Below, one piece after another: positions 43,390 through 52,801 of a DNA stretch of 64,000 nt. Position 1 is the first letter of the stretch; each line of letters begins with the position of its first letter. The stretch lies in contig OY761554.1 of assembly GCA_963664655.2 (NCBI GenBank), positions 5,146,001 through 5,210,000 on the forward strand, given 5' to 3'. Below the pieces are notes generated by a model. That model was not told where the DNA came from and did no database searches. It worked only from the letters and a program-made list of their open reading frames with translations. This stretch comes from Desulfospira sp963664655. Its GTDB lineage: Bacteria; Desulfobacterota; Desulfobacteria; Desulfobacterales; Desulfobacteraceae. The translations under genes were made by a program, and so were the position numbers.

Positions 43390-44817
43390 TCACTGGGTTA
43401 CGGAAATTTCTTTGAGAACCGCTTCAACCATAACCGCAAAATTCGATCCGGCTTTTTTGTCCCCGGCACCGCCTTTTTTGGATGCGGCCTTGAAAAACCG
43501 GGCGCAGATATCTTTTTGCTCCCGTGAAAACCCGGACGTATACCCCAGTTTCCCGTTTCCCAGCTCATGGGGGGTGTCTCTTTTGCCATGGGCCCGGTTG
43601 ACCATGTGGGCATAATAAATCAGGACCCGGTCCAGCAGAATATACAGAAACTGCAAGTTTTTATTGGGCCCCACCTGGAGGCTGTCCCCGCCCAAATGAA
43701 ACCCGAACCCGGACTTGCCGGCCATTTTCTCAGCCCCCATCAGGGCAGAACCCGCCCCAAGGACCCCGCCAATGGCCGTAAAAACACCAAAGGTCAACCC
43801 TTGAGCCGCCACATCCGCCACCACCCCCACGCTCCCGCCAAGCACGGCGCCGGCCGCGGCCAGCTGGGGTCTGGTCAGGCCCAGCATCTCCCAGGTCTGC
43901 CCGGAAAACAGGTCATGCTGGAGAATGGAATACCCGGGTAGGGCAACATCGTACACCGTATGCCGGAACATGGTCCGGATGCTGCGGAACAACTCTTTTT
44001 CAACCCCCTTAATCCGCTCCTCGTACTTTTTCCCCAGCTTTTCCCGGACAATGTCCTGATCCGGGGCCGATGAAAGGGGCTCAACCAGAACCAGGCCCAG
44101 GCTTTTTTCAATGGACTGGGTAATGCTGGCGGCAGCCAGCCGGATCCTGCGCTGCATCTCATTTTGAAAAACCCGGATCACACGGGACAGGTCCATTTCC
44201 CAGTCCTGGTCAATGGCCTTGAGGCTTTCGAGCATGCTGATCCGCTCGTTGAAATTGGCGGTATTGGAATTAAAGACCCGGATGGCGTTAAAATGTTTCC
44301 GAAACTCCTGGCGCCATTGTTCGGTATAGTCGGTTTCCACGGATTTGGAATTGATCACGGCCATGCGGGGCCGTCCCGTAAGCCTTAAAATTTCCATTTC
44401 CGCCACATCGTCCGGCCGGACAGGCCGGGCCCCGTTAACCACATAAATGATGCCCGCCCCCCCGGCCACCGGGGTTAACAGCTCCACCTCGTCGGCATAA
44501 AACGGGTCTGACTTAAACTTTCGGATAAACCCGCTGATAATACCCGACGGGTCCCCCTGATACTGTTTAAACCATTCAAGGGTCTGCCGGGGCACCTGGA
44601 ATCCAGGGGTATCCACAAACCGGATAATCTTCCGGCCGTCAATTTTTACCGTATAGGTCCGGGACACCTTTGTTTCCCCGGGAACCCGGCTGACCCGGAT
44701 CTGGTCGTCTTCGGTCAGGGTGGACACCACAGAAGACTTGCCCTCGTTGGGATGGCCCAAAACAGCAAACTCCGGAATCCGTTTCTCCCCCTCCATGGTG
44801 CCATTTTCATCCTTCAT
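43390..44817 (-). CDS. DUF3482 family GTPase
   Basis: A 475-residue protein. An Era/TrmE-like GTPase domain at the N-terminus has G1 G-H-P-N-E-G-K-S-S, a G2 threonine region, G3 D-T-P-G-F and a G4-like I-N-S-K; the DUF3482 C-terminal part includes a Gly/Ala-rich membrane-interacting stretch (A-A-A-G-A-V-L-G-G...L-G-A-G-S-A-L-M-G). It overlaps the DUF2868 gene start by 4 bp, the pairing seen in many proteobacteria. Together they probably form a membrane-associated GTPase module of unknown role. Confidence 0.9.
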   Translation of the reverse strand: MKDENGTMEGEKRIPEFAVLGHPNEGKSSVVSTLTEDDQIRVSRVPGETKVSRTYTVKIDGRKIIRFVDTPGFQVPRQTLEWFKQYQGDPSGIISGFIRKFKSDPFYADEVELLTPVAGGAGIIYVVNGARPVRPDDVAEMEILRLTGRPRMAVINSKSVETDYTEQWRQEFRKHFNAIRVFNSNTANFNERISMLESLKAIDQDWEMDLSRVIRVFQNEMQRRIRLAAASITQSIEKSLGLVLVEPLSSAPDQDIVREKLGKKYEERIKGVEKELFRSIRTMFRHTVYDVALPGYSILQHDLFSGQTWEMLGLTRPQLAAAGAVLGGSVGVVADVAAQGLTFGVFTAIGGVLGAGSALMGAEKMAGKSGFGFHLGGDSLQVGPNKNLQFLYILLDRVLIYYAHMVNRAHGKRDTPHELGNGKLGYTSGFSREQKDICARFFKAASKKGGAGDKKAGSNFAVMVEAVLKEISVTQ

Positions 44818-46508
44818 CCTTCCTCCCTCATCCTTTCAACCAGCCCCTCTACCCCGACACCGGCCAGCCCGAGATTCAGGACCGCCGTTTGCCAGACCTT
44901 TAAATCCGGATCATCCGGATCCACGCCCAGGCGTTTCTCCCCCGGGGTCCGGGTGAGCAGTATCCACAAATTGTGTTGTGTCAGGACCTGGGTCTTTAAC
45001 TGGGTAATATACTGAAGCATGGCCCTGATGGGCGGCTGCCAGACTTCCTGGAAAATAACCACCTGGCCGGGCAGGGAACCGGCCGCCGAATCCAGAAGGT
45101 TCCGGTCACTCTCAAAATCAAAGGACACGTCCATCCGGCCCAGGATATTTAAGGCCAGCTGCCGGTTGACCCGGGGAATCATCAGATCAAGGGCGTTGTC
45201 ATCGTATATCATTGACGGGGCCAGCACCACGGCCGGCAGACGTGCCGGTCCCGCAACAGGGCTGTCTTTAACAAAAGGCCCTGGGTCCGGGACCGGAACC
45301 CGGGCCGGAAAAGGCCGGGCCTCTTCTGCGGCCGGCCCGGGCCGGGCTGTTGTTTCCCGGTGATCCTGAACATCCGGGGCCGTTGCCGGGGATTCCTCAT
45401 AATCAATGTCCATGACCTGGGTCTGCATCCGGATCAGAAGTTTTCGAAACCGGGGCCGGTTCATATCAAACCGGCGTTCCGCCCGGTAACGGGCCGCCAT
45501 CCCGACAGCCACCAGTACGGCACGGGGGAACAGGGCATACACCAGGATCCCCATTGTCAGAAAGGGCCACCAGGAGACCAGGTGCTCTGTGGAAAGGGCG
45601 GCCAGCCCCTGTTTGAGGACAATCCGTGAACCCATGATCTGGTCGGGACCGGGCACTGCCCCGGGAAGGCACCAGGACCAGGGCAGTCCAATGGCCCGGA
45701 CAATGGCCGCTACCTGTTCGGTGGTCCCGCCGGTAGTCCCGGTGAGGCTGGACTGCCACCCAAAGGCCACATCACTGACCGCCACTTTAAAAAATGTGGC
45801 GCAAAGCACCCCGGTTGAAAACCCCAGGCCCAGCAGGCCGGCAAGGATGAAAAAGGTCCAGAACATCAGGGGGCCGTACTCTGTTTTTTTCCGGGAAACC
45901 AGGGAAGATACGGCGTCAATACTGCTCTGGGCCCCGGCTGTCCAGCGGGCATAGCCGGTTATTTTCCCAATTTTCCCTAGCCCCCGGGGAATCCCCTTAA
46001 AAACCAGGAAGGCGGTAAACGCATATATCATGGATTTTTTCCGGCCCGGCAGCATGGCGGTCAGTGAAAACACAAACAGAACAAAGGGCACCAGGATAAA
46101 AACGGCAAAAAACAGGGTAACGTTGACCGGCCGGGTTCCGTGATAGGCCAGAAAGGAATAGGCCATGCCAAACCCGAAAAATCCCCCTAAGAAAACCAAC
46201 AGGCGGGCCGCCCACTTGCAGGCCAGGCTGAACATCCGGCCCGGCAGCATGGATTTTCCGGATTCCTCAAAATGGACCAGCCGGCGATACCCCAGCCACG
46301 CTTCCAGCAGCTGCCGTTCATCCGGGGAGCTGCCCTTCAGCTGTTTGAATATATCCCGGTCCCGCTGGGCAACGTCCTGGCCCTGCCCTTGTGAGGTTTG
46401 GCCCGTGTCTGCCGATGATTTTTCAGAAAAGCCGGTCCCGGCCAGGGCATGTTCATCCTGCTCAAGCAGGTAATCCAGATCAATGATGTCTTTGAATTTA
46501 AGCGTCAT
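44814..46508 (-). CDS. DUF2868 family membrane protein
   Basis: A 564-residue protein with a cytoplasmic N-terminal region (D-L-D-Y-L-L-E-Q-D), two membrane helices around 125-175, two more around 215-240 and 320-345, and a large C-terminal domain. It matches DUF2868, the constant partner of DUF3482 GTPases. The two genes overlap and are certainly co-translated. A proline/alanine-rich linker lies near 395-430. The role is unknown; by position it is the membrane anchor or effector for the GTPase. Confidence 0.88.
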   Translation of the reverse strand: MTLKFKDIIDLDYLLEQDEHALAGTGFSEKSSADTGQTSQGQGQDVAQRDRDIFKQLKGSSPDERQLLEAWLGYRRLVHFEESGKSMLPGRMFSLACKWAARLLVFLGGFFGFGMAYSFLAYHGTRPVNVTLFFAVFILVPFVLFVFSLTAMLPGRKKSMIYAFTAFLVFKGIPRGLGKIGKITGYARWTAGAQSSIDAVSSLVSRKKTEYGPLMFWTFFILAGLLGLGFSTGVLCATFFKVAVSDVAFGWQSSLTGTTGGTTEQVAAIVRAIGLPWSWCLPGAVPGPDQIMGSRIVLKQGLAALSTEHLVSWWPFLTMGILVYALFPRAVLVAVGMAARYRAERRFDMNRPRFRKLLIRMQTQVMDIDYEESPATAPDVQDHRETTARPGPAAEEARPFPARVPVPDPGPFVKDSPVAGPARLPAVVLAPSMIYDDNALDLMIPRVNRQLALNILGRMDVSFDFESDRNLLDSAAGSLPGQVVIFQEVWQPPIRAMLQYITQLKTQVLTQHNLWILLTRTPGEKRLGVDPDDPDLKVWQTAVLNLGLAGVGVEGLVERMREEG

Positions 46509-46610
46509 GCAGACCTATTAACAGATCGCGGCCGTTTTCACAATTGCCCGGAGAAAATTCCGGCAACGCCTAATTTGCAAAGTGCTTTTTTAAAAAGGCG
46601 TTCAGCTCGG

Positions 46611-47975
46611 TTACAGGGCTTTTTTAATGGTATCCATGTACGTGGCGGTCTGATTGCAGGCCCCGTCGATCTCGTCGGGCCGAAGGCCGAGAAAAAGGCA
46701 GGAATCGGCTTCGGCCAGCTCCATCTCCGGAACCGGCCCAATGCCGTACCCGATCTTGTTGGCCAGCAGATTGGCCAGATGGACGCACAGGAACTCCGAA
46801 GAAGGGTCTTTCATCTGATTAAAATCGTCATGGAACATGGCGGCATCTTTAAAGGCCTGGGGGAACCCCCACCGGTTGAGCAGCACGGCCCCGAACCGGC
46901 CGTGGTAGAGTTTGAGGGTAGACAGCACCTTATCATGATCCATGGATGAGCCGTACTTTCCCTTTCCATCCAGCTCTCCAATGACCTGAATTAAAATCAG
47001 CTTGCCGATGTCATGGGTGAGCCCTAAGGAAAACACATCGGTCTCAGAGTTCAGACTGAGCAGGCCGCTGAAGTACTCTGCGGCCCAGGCCGTGGCCAGG
47101 GAATGTTCCCACAATTTCTGGACCAGAGCGACAAACCGCTTGTTGCTGGACGTATACAGGCTTCTGTTGGCAATGATCTCCACATACTGCCGGGTTTTGC
47201 CCAGCCCGATTTTGCCGATGGCGGTTTCAATCCGGGTGACCTGCTCGATCCCCCTGTAAAGGGCGGAATTGGCCACGTTGATCAGTTTGGAGGTAATGGC
47301 AACGTCTTGTTTGAGCAGCACGGCGATATCCTTGATATCGGCCCCGCTTTTGAGCATGGCATCAAACTGGGTGCCGATCCGGGGCAGTGCGGGCAGGTTG
47401 ACATCCCCTTTTTTGAACCGCGAAATGATCTGTTCGATCAGGCTTTGAGGCTTGCCTTGTTTGCTAAGGGGCTGGTTTGAGGGGCCGGCAGACAGGGGTG
47501 CCCTTGCTTTTCCGGTCAGTGCGGGCCTGGCAGTTCCGATTTGTTTTTCAAGTTCCCTGACCTTTCGCAGAAGCTCTGCAATGGTCTTTTTGAGCTGTTT
47601 TTTTTCATGAAACTTGCTGATGGCATCGTCAATGGCAATGTGCAGAAAATTAAGATACCCCTTTGTTTTGACAATATAATTAAAGGCCCCTGCCCTTAAG
47701 CCTTCAATGGCGCACTGGGGCTCTAAAGGCGGGGTCAGCATCAAAACAGGCAACGATTTTCGGCTCAACAGGTCCATTAAAAAATCAATCCCTGAATGGG
47801 CCGTAAAATTATGATCAATGAGAACCAGGTCAAAGGACGGTTCACCCGGGGAAAGCTCTGATGCTGACGAGATCAGTGTGATGTTAACATGCCGCCCGAG
47901 CACGTGGATTAAGTCCTCAGCCTCGGACGGGTTCCTGTTGGCAAGCAAAATCTCTTTCATAACGTTTTTGAACAT
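46611..47975 (-). CDS. Receiver-HDOD domain signalling protein
   Basis: A 454-residue protein: receiver domain (about 7-125; acceptor Asp in L-V-L-I-D-H-N-F, Lys in I-V-K), coiled coil (about 130-155), a flexible linker, and an HDOD domain (about 190-400; L-P-x-L-P-R-I-G, H-S-L-A-T-A-W-A-A-E, L-T-H-D-I-G-K). HDOD proteins are thought to regulate chemotaxis, biofilm or second-messenger output; this copy keeps an H-D pair but not a full HD set. Alternative start at 47960 (MKEILL). The PilZ gene 12 bp upstream on the same strand suggests a joint c-di-GMP-linked role. Confidence 0.9.
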   Translation of the reverse strand: MFKNVMKEILLANRNPSEAEDLIHVLGRHVNITLISSASELSPGEPSFDLVLIDHNFTAHSGIDFLMDLLSRKSLPVLMLTPPLEPQCAIEGLRAGAFNYIVKTKGYLNFLHIAIDDAISKFHEKKQLKKTIAELLRKVRELEKQIGTARPALTGKARAPLSAGPSNQPLSKQGKPQSLIEQIISRFKKGDVNLPALPRIGTQFDAMLKSGADIKDIAVLLKQDVAITSKLINVANSALYRGIEQVTRIETAIGKIGLGKTRQYVEIIANRSLYTSSNKRFVALVQKLWEHSLATAWAAEYFSGLLSLNSETDVFSLGLTHDIGKLILIQVIGELDGKGKYGSSMDHDKVLSTLKLYHGRFGAVLLNRWGFPQAFKDAAMFHDDFNQMKDPSSEFLCVHLANLLANKIGYGIGPVPEMELAEADSCLFLGLRPDEIDGACNQTATYMDTIKKAL

Positions 47976-47987
47976 CCAAAGGTTTCA

Positions 47988-48446
47988 TCATCCCAGCTGA
48001 CCGACCAAATCTGCCACCAGAGCCTGCTGTTCCCGGCTTTCAAATGGGAAAAAAATTCCTGCACCGTTTTTGCCGACCCAGACCACCCGGCACTCAACCG
48101 GTTTGGGGTCTGGTTCATCGGGTAACTGAAAACGGATGGTAAGCGCCTGGTTTACGGCAAGTGGCTGGGCCGTCTCCAAAAACGCCCCGCTTTCGCTGAT
48201 ATCCAGTATAAAATCGTTGAACCGAATCTGCCCGGTTTCACAAGCCACCGGCATCATATAAGGCAGGCGGTGTCCGGCCCTTCGGTTTCCATCCAGAAAT
48301 TTGAGCAGCTCTTTTTTTTCAAAATCCGTCATCTGATCGACGACTTCAAACAGTCGGGCCGTAAGGCCTGATGCGGAAAATAATTTTGACTCTTCGCCCA
48401 TCTGTTCTTTTTTAAGTTGCGTCCGGAATGTTTTGTTAAAAATCAA
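47988..48446 (-). CDS. PilZ domain protein
   Basis: A 152-residue protein. A helical N-terminus (1-50) precedes a PilZ domain (about 55-150) with R-R-x-x-x-R-like N-R-R-A-G-H-R and D-I-S-E-S-G-A-F, the c-di-GMP-binding D/N-x-S-x-x-G element. A later start at residue 16 (MGEESKL) is possible. It is upstream of the HDOD gene by 12 bp and probably co-transcribed, so the two may form a c-di-GMP response pair affecting motility or biofilm. Confidence 0.88.
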   Translation of the reverse strand: MIFNKTFRTQLKKEQMGEESKLFSASGLTARLFEVVDQMTDFEKKELLKFLDGNRRAGHRLPYMMPVACETGQIRFNDFILDISESGAFLETAQPLAVNQALTIRFQLPDEPDPKPVECRVVWVGKNGAGIFFPFESREQQALVADLVGQLG

Positions 48447-48613
48447 TGTGTGAAATGTATTTTTTCTACTATGTCAAGCACAATAATGAATGTCAATGAT
48501 ATTCCTTCACATATTCCGCAAAAAAATCCTGACATTTGAGCAAAAAAGTCCCAGCATTCTGTTTCAATTTATATTATCATCCTGGCCCAAGACCCTAAAG
48601 GAGGAATATAATA

Positions 48614-49423
48614 ATGAAAAAATCAACTTTATGGATGGCCGTCAGCCTGATTTGCTGGCTGACGATTCCCGCGACATTGGTCCGGGGACACGGGCTCAAT
48701 AAAGACAGGGTGTGCGCCCACCGGGGGATCACCCAAACCCATCCTGAAAATTGTGCCGGCAGCATCAAAGCGGCCATGGACCTGGGCATTTTCGGCAGTG
48801 AAGTGGACTTAAGGACCACCATGGACGGCCGCCTGGTCCTTTTCCATGATGACGCCCTGGACCGCGGCACCACAGGACAGGGCAAGGTCAGCCAAAAAAG
48901 CCTTGAACAGCTCAAAGCCCTGTTTCTCAAAGACGGAACCGGAAAAGTCACCCGGCAAAAAATATTAACCCTCAAAGAGGCCCTGGATCTGGTCCGGCCT
49001 GACCCGGATTTTATTTTGACCCTTGACCTGAAAGATGCAGACCCTGTAAAGGCCGGCCGGATTGTTCTGGCAGAAGACATGGCCGGCCAGGTCTATTTTT
49101 TCATTGCCGATCCCCTCAAGGAGACAGAAAAAGCAAAGGCCCTGAAGGCCCTGAATCCCGGTTTGAAAATCGCCGTAGATCTTCTGACCTGGTGGAAAAT
49201 CCAGGATTTGCCCACCTTTATAATTAAGGCCCTGGATGCGGACGCCCTGTTTGCCTCGGAATGGTTTTTCCCCCGGTGCGGGTTTGAAGAGGCCCGGCAG
49301 GCCGGGGCAAAGGTGTTTGTCTACCTGTGGGGAACCCATGATTTGAAACAGCGGGCCGCAAAAGCCATTGCCCTTGGGGCGGATGTGGTCTCCTGTGACC
49401 GGCCAGAGCAACTAATCGAATAG
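48614..49423 (+). CDS. Exported glycerophosphodiester phosphodiesterase
   Basis: A 269-residue protein with a signal peptide (about 1-25) and a GDPD TIM barrel: A-H-R-G-I-T-Q-T-H-P-E-N (catalytic His and metal site), S-E-V-D-L-R-T-T-M-D-G (metal acids), L-F-H-D-D (second His), and the C-terminal G-A-D-V-V-S-C-D-R-P. It hydrolyses glycerophosphodiesters in the periplasm to glycerol-3-phosphate and alcohol. A gaggaat site precedes the ATG. It stands alone, divergent from the PilZ gene; the heptamer repeat starts one base after its stop. Confidence 0.9.
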   Translation: MKKSTLWMAVSLICWLTIPATLVRGHGLNKDRVCAHRGITQTHPENCAGSIKAAMDLGIFGSEVDLRTTMDGRLVLFHDDALDRGTTGQGKVSQKSLEQLKALFLKDGTGKVTRQKILTLKEALDLVRPDPDFILTLDLKDADPVKAGRIVLAEDMAGQVYFFIADPLKETEKAKALKALNPGLKIAVDLLTWWKIQDLPTFIIKALDADALFASEWFFPRCGFEEARQAGAKVFVYLWGTHDLKQRAAKAIALGADVVSCDRPEQLIE

Positions 49424-49490
49424 ATATGGGACTTGGGACTTGGGGAATCTTCCCATACCCCATATCCCATATCTCATATCTCAAGTCTCA
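49424..49490 (+). repeat. Heptamer repeat element, ATATGGG/CCCATAT family, inverted arms
   Basis: Nine continuous 7-bp steps: ATATGGG, ACTTGGG, ACTTGGG, GAATCTT, CCCATAC, CCCATAT, CCCATAT, CTCATAT, CTCAAGT. The two halves are inverse. It fills the gap between convergent genes, and the last five residues of the MBL gene (M-R-L-E-I) and its stop are encoded in it. Confidence 0.88.
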
Positions 49491-50250
49491 TCAAATCCCG
49501 GGCCAGGGTCAGGGGACCGGACCAGGTTTTCCGGCATTCGGCCCTGATGTCCACGGCATCGCATTCCGGGTAAAAATGGGTGAGAACCAGGTGCTTCACC
49601 CGGGCCTTAGCCGCGATCTTCCCTGCCAGGGACGGGGTCAGGTGGCCTTTTGCCTTTTGACTGTCCGGGAGGGCGGACTCGCAGATCAGGATATCGGCAC
49701 CATGGGAAAGACGGATCAGTTCTTCGGAGTAATCCGTATCCCCGGAGTAAACCAGGCTGTCCCCGGATGACCCGGTAAACCGAAAAGCCCGGCTTTCAGG
49801 GTTATGGACGGTCTGGGCATATTCGGCTTTAAAGGCGGGGCCCCATTGGGCCTGCCCTTTTTCCTCAAGCTCCAGAATGTGTAACAAATCGTCCGGCATT
49901 TCAAGGGTTTTACCATAGGCCGTGTTCAGGCGGTCAAACAGCTGCCTGATTCCGGTCCCGCCGCCAAGGGTCAGGGGTTTAACCCGGTCAAACCCGGGAT
50001 ATTTTGTGGCAAAGATAAATGGTGCCAGCTCGGCACAGTGATCCAGATGAAAGTGGCTCAGTAAGATAACATCTATATCGTCAATCCCCACCCCGAGTTT
50101 TAACAGCTGGCTCATGGTGCCCGGCCCGGCATCCACCAGCACATTCAAGCCGCCCCCTGAAACCAGAACCGAACAGGCATGCCGCGCCAAAGACGGCACA
50201 CAGGTCCCTGACCCAAGGATTGTTACCCCCATTCTTTCGTTATTTCCCAT
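49474..50250 (-). CDS. MBL-fold metallohydrolase, RNase Z-like
   Basis: A 258-residue metallo-beta-lactamase-fold protein with the metal motif S-H-F-H-L-D-H, the later Asp in Y-S-G-D-T-D-Y and His in L-T-H-F-Y-P. The start (V-T-I-L-G-S-G-T-C-V-P) is that of the RNase Z/arylsulfatase-type branch, but the exosite arm of RNase Z is not evident, so the substrate is uncertain. A second ATG at residue 7 is possible. The 3' end runs into a heptamer repeat. Confidence 0.88.
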   Translation of the reverse strand: MGNNERMGVTILGSGTCVPSLARHACSVLVSGGGLNVLVDAGPGTMSQLLKLGVGIDDIDVILLSHFHLDHCAELAPFIFATKYPGFDRVKPLTLGGGTGIRQLFDRLNTAYGKTLEMPDDLLHILELEEKGQAQWGPAFKAEYAQTVHNPESRAFRFTGSSGDSLVYSGDTDYSEELIRLSHGADILICESALPDSQKAKGHLTPSLAGKIAAKARVKHLVLTHFYPECDAVDIRAECRKTWSGPLTLARDLMRLEI

Positions 50251-50374
50251 ATGCCCCCTTTTTCCCTGTCAGGTAATGTAAAAACAGGCCATCATAGAAT
50301 TAAACACAATAGCAGGTTGATCTTCAACCTAATTGAATTTTGGATTATCATATTACAGGTGAAGGTGGTGTAGT

Positions 50375-50392
50375 GGCAATTCATGAATTGCC
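50375..50392. repeat. Perfect 18-bp palindrome
   Basis: ggcaattcatgaattgcc. It shares the core attcatgaat with the palindrome 23 bp downstream. Confidence 0.85.
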
Positions 50393-50414
50393 CAAGTAAA
50401 GGTTATTCATGAAA

Positions 50415-50434
50415 GGGCGATTCATGAATCGCCC
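50415..50434. repeat. Perfect 20-bp palindrome
   Basis: gggcgattcatgaatcgccc, followed by ctaca. The layout resembles widespread extragenic palindromes with GGGGCGA...TCGCCCCTAC ends. Confidence 0.85.
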
Positions 50435-50463
50435 CTACAACCGACCCAACGGCACCGCAACAT

Positions 50464-50491
50464 CCTGTCTCCTGTCTCTTGTTTCTTGACT
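50464..50491 (+). repeat. Heptamer repeat, CCTGTCT family
   Basis: CCTGTCT, CCTGTCT, CTTGTTT, CTTGACT: four 7-bp steps in one direction, related to the longer array at 58148. It lies about 55 bp before the panP start. Confidence 0.7.
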
Positions 50492-50546
50492 ATTTTCCCC
50501 AGGACAGGCATTATACATCCCTTTAACCTATAAGACACAAAGGCCT

Positions 50547-52187
50547 ATGACGCATCTTGACACCCCACCCCAAACCTTGCGCTCCAAACAGCTGGTTGCG
50601 GACTGGGAAACTTTAAACCGGGTGTTTATCCGGCCCGAAGATGAAAACTCCAGAAAGACCCTGGTAAAATATATGGAGCAGATTCTGTTCGGGCTCCATG
50701 ATTTTTTAAACCGGAATGTAGGGGTCACCGAAGAGATCAGCCTGGCGGAACTGGCAAAAGAGTTCACCGACACACGGATCAACCGGGAGCCCTTAAAAAA
50801 ACTGACCGATGTTATCGAAGATATCATCAACGATATCGCCCCTAGGGCCGTGAACGTGGCCTCCCCCTATTTTATCGGGCATATGACCTCGGCAATTCCT
50901 TTTTTCATGGTTCATCTGAAAGCCATAGCCGCTGCCTTAAACCAGAACGTCATCAAGGTGGAGACCTCCAAGGTTCTCTCTGTCCTGGAAAAGCAGGTCT
51001 TGGCCAAGGTTCACCGGATGATTTACCAGAAAGATGACGCCTTTTACAATGCCCATGTCCAGAATGTCGAGACCTGTCTTGGGGGATTCACCAGCGGCGG
51101 CACCACGGCCAACCTGACCGCCCTCTGGACAGCCAGAAACCTTTCCCTTCCCCCCAAACAAGGCTTTTCAGGCATTGAGGCCGACGGGCTGTTTGAAGGC
51201 TTAAAGGCTTACGGACTGGAGCGGATGGTGGTCCTGGTGTCCCGAAAGGGCCATTTTTCACTTAAAAAAGCCGGGGGCATTTTAGGGATCGGGAACCGGA
51301 ACGTCATTCCCGTGGATGCCGATGAAAATAAAGGCATTGATCTGGCGGTATTAAAGCGTATGATTCAGGAGCTCACCACTGGCGGGAAAACAAAAATCAT
51401 GGCCGTGGTCGGGGTGGCCGGGGCCACGGAAACCGGGACCATTGACCCATTGCCCGAACTGGCCGCCATCTGCAAAACCCATAACATTCACTTTCATGTG
51501 GATGCGGCCTGGGGAGGCCCTGTCCTTTTATCGGAGAAATATGCCGGACTTCTTTCGGGCATTGAGCAGGCCGATTCCGTAACCATTGACTGCCACAAGC
51601 AGTTTTACATGCCCATGACCGCCGGGATGGTCTATTTCAAAGACCCTAAAGCCATGGATCAGATTGTTTACCATGCCCGCTATGTCAACCGGAAAGGATC
51701 TGTTGACCTGGGCATCAAAACCCTGGAGGGGTCCCGGGAGGCCAATTCCCTGATCCTGGATTCCTCCCTGAAAATCATGGGATCAAAGGGGTATGGCCTC
51801 ATGATCGACCATGGCATTGAGACAGCCAAAATTTTTGCCGAGAAAATCAACGCCCGCCCCTTGTTCCAGCTTATTTCCAAGCCCCGGCTGAACATTTTAA
51901 CCTACCGCCTGGTGCCCCTTTCCATCAGAAAAGAACTGGATTCATCCCCGGATAAAGAACGCTGCCGGCAGCTGAACCTTGAACTGGACAAACTCAACAC
52001 CCGTATCCAGCGCATTCAACGGGAGGCGGGAAAAAGCTTTGTCTCCCGGACCCGGCTTAAGGTGTCGGCCAAAGACAGCAAAGAGGTGGTGGTGTTGCGG
52101 TCGGTTTTGATGAACCCCTATACCAGCCCCAAAATCCTGGATGAAATTTTGGATGAGCAGGAGGCCCTTTTGGCACGTCTTGCCTGA
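50547..52187 (+). CDS. panP: PLP-dependent aspartate 1-decarboxylase-like protein
   Basis: A 546-residue group II PLP decarboxylase. Seen: the glycine/threonine-rich F-T-S-G-G-T-T-A-N-L-T-A-L-W, H-V-D-A-A-W-G-G and the PLP lysine in D-C-H-K-Q-F-Y-M-P. The length and the N-terminal region (S-P-Y-F-I-G-H-M-T-S-A-I-P) match the PanP type, which makes beta-alanine from aspartate for coenzyme A synthesis in bacteria without PanD; glutamate decarboxylase relatives are the alternative. Its stop codon directly abuts the stop of the convergent ACT gene with no base between. Confidence 0.85.
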   Translation: MTHLDTPPQTLRSKQLVADWETLNRVFIRPEDENSRKTLVKYMEQILFGLHDFLNRNVGVTEEISLAELAKEFTDTRINREPLKKLTDVIEDIINDIAPRAVNVASPYFIGHMTSAIPFFMVHLKAIAAALNQNVIKVETSKVLSVLEKQVLAKVHRMIYQKDDAFYNAHVQNVETCLGGFTSGGTTANLTALWTARNLSLPPKQGFSGIEADGLFEGLKAYGLERMVVLVSRKGHFSLKKAGGILGIGNRNVIPVDADENKGIDLAVLKRMIQELTTGGKTKIMAVVGVAGATETGTIDPLPELAAICKTHNIHFHVDAAWGGPVLLSEKYAGLLSGIEQADSVTIDCHKQFYMPMTAGMVYFKDPKAMDQIVYHARYVNRKGSVDLGIKTLEGSREANSLILDSSLKIMGSKGYGLMIDHGIETAKIFAEKINARPLFQLISKPRLNILTYRLVPLSIRKELDSSPDKERCRQLNLELDKLNTRIQRIQREAGKSFVSRTRLKVSAKDSKEVVVLRSVLMNPYTSPKILDEILDEQEALLARLA

Positions 52188-52718
52188 TCACCCCAGGCGG
52201 ATATCCACATTCAGCTCATGGCCCAGTTCTTCCAGGTCTTCGTTCAAGGCGGCCGGGGATATAGTCAGCGGCAGGGACGCCTTGATTTCAAGGTCATACA
52301 TGGCGGTTCCGCTGTTGGGGGAATATTTTTTCCGGGAGGCCAGGGTTTCAATGTTCACATCCCTGTCTGCCAGCAGCCGGCTGATCTTGTATACGATCCC
52401 GGCCTGGTCCACCCCTTCGGCCTCAATAACGGCCTTTTGCCCGTTTTCCCCATTGACCGGGCGGGCATATTCAACGGGCCGGATAAACGCCGATATCCCC
52501 TTTTCCCTTTCCAGGCGTTTTAAGTCCCGGGACAGGGCCTGTTCAAGGGTTTCCCCCCGGCCGGACAAGAGCAGGATCAGGGTAAACTCATCGGCCAGAT
52601 GGCCCATGTTTGAATCTTCAAGGTTGCACTGGTTTTCAAAAATAATTTCAGCGATCTGGGCTACAATTCCGGGCCGGTCCTTGCCAAATGCGGTTAATAT
52701 GAACTGTGACTGTTCCAT
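52188..52718 (-). CDS. ACT domain regulatory protein, GcvR-like
   Basis: About 176 residues from the ATG at 52718 (aaggaag site upstream). A longer frame to 52838 enters repeat DNA and is rejected. Two ACT domains are present: F-G-K-D-R-P-G-I-V-A-Q-I-A-E-I-I near the start and V-D-Q-A-G-I-V-Y-K-I-S-R-L-L-A-D-R-D-V-N-I-E-T-L-A-S-R in the second half. This is the layout of GcvR, a regulator of the glycine cleavage system in enterobacteria; in this lineage it probably binds an amino acid and acts through a partner. No DNA-binding domain is present. Confidence 0.85.
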   Translation of the reverse strand: MEQSQFILTAFGKDRPGIVAQIAEIIFENQCNLEDSNMGHLADEFTLILLLSGRGETLEQALSRDLKRLEREKGISAFIRPVEYARPVNGENGQKAVIEAEGVDQAGIVYKISRLLADRDVNIETLASRKKYSPNSGTAMYDLEIKASLPLTISPAALNEDLEELGHELNVDIRLG

Positions 52719-52801
52719 GGTCTCTTCCTTTGGGGTTTTTAAAATTTTATAATCATAAAGGGTGTTTGCCGTAAATTCAAGGGGGAATGAATATAAAAAC
52801 C

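Larger units (their letters stand above)
50251..50546. other. Gap with palindromes and a heptamer repeat
   Basis: No gene is seen. It contains two perfect palindromes (50375-50392 and 50415-50434) and a short heptamer repeat (50464-50491) and must also hold the promoters of the divergent MBL and panP genes, which I cannot place. Confidence 0.5.
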
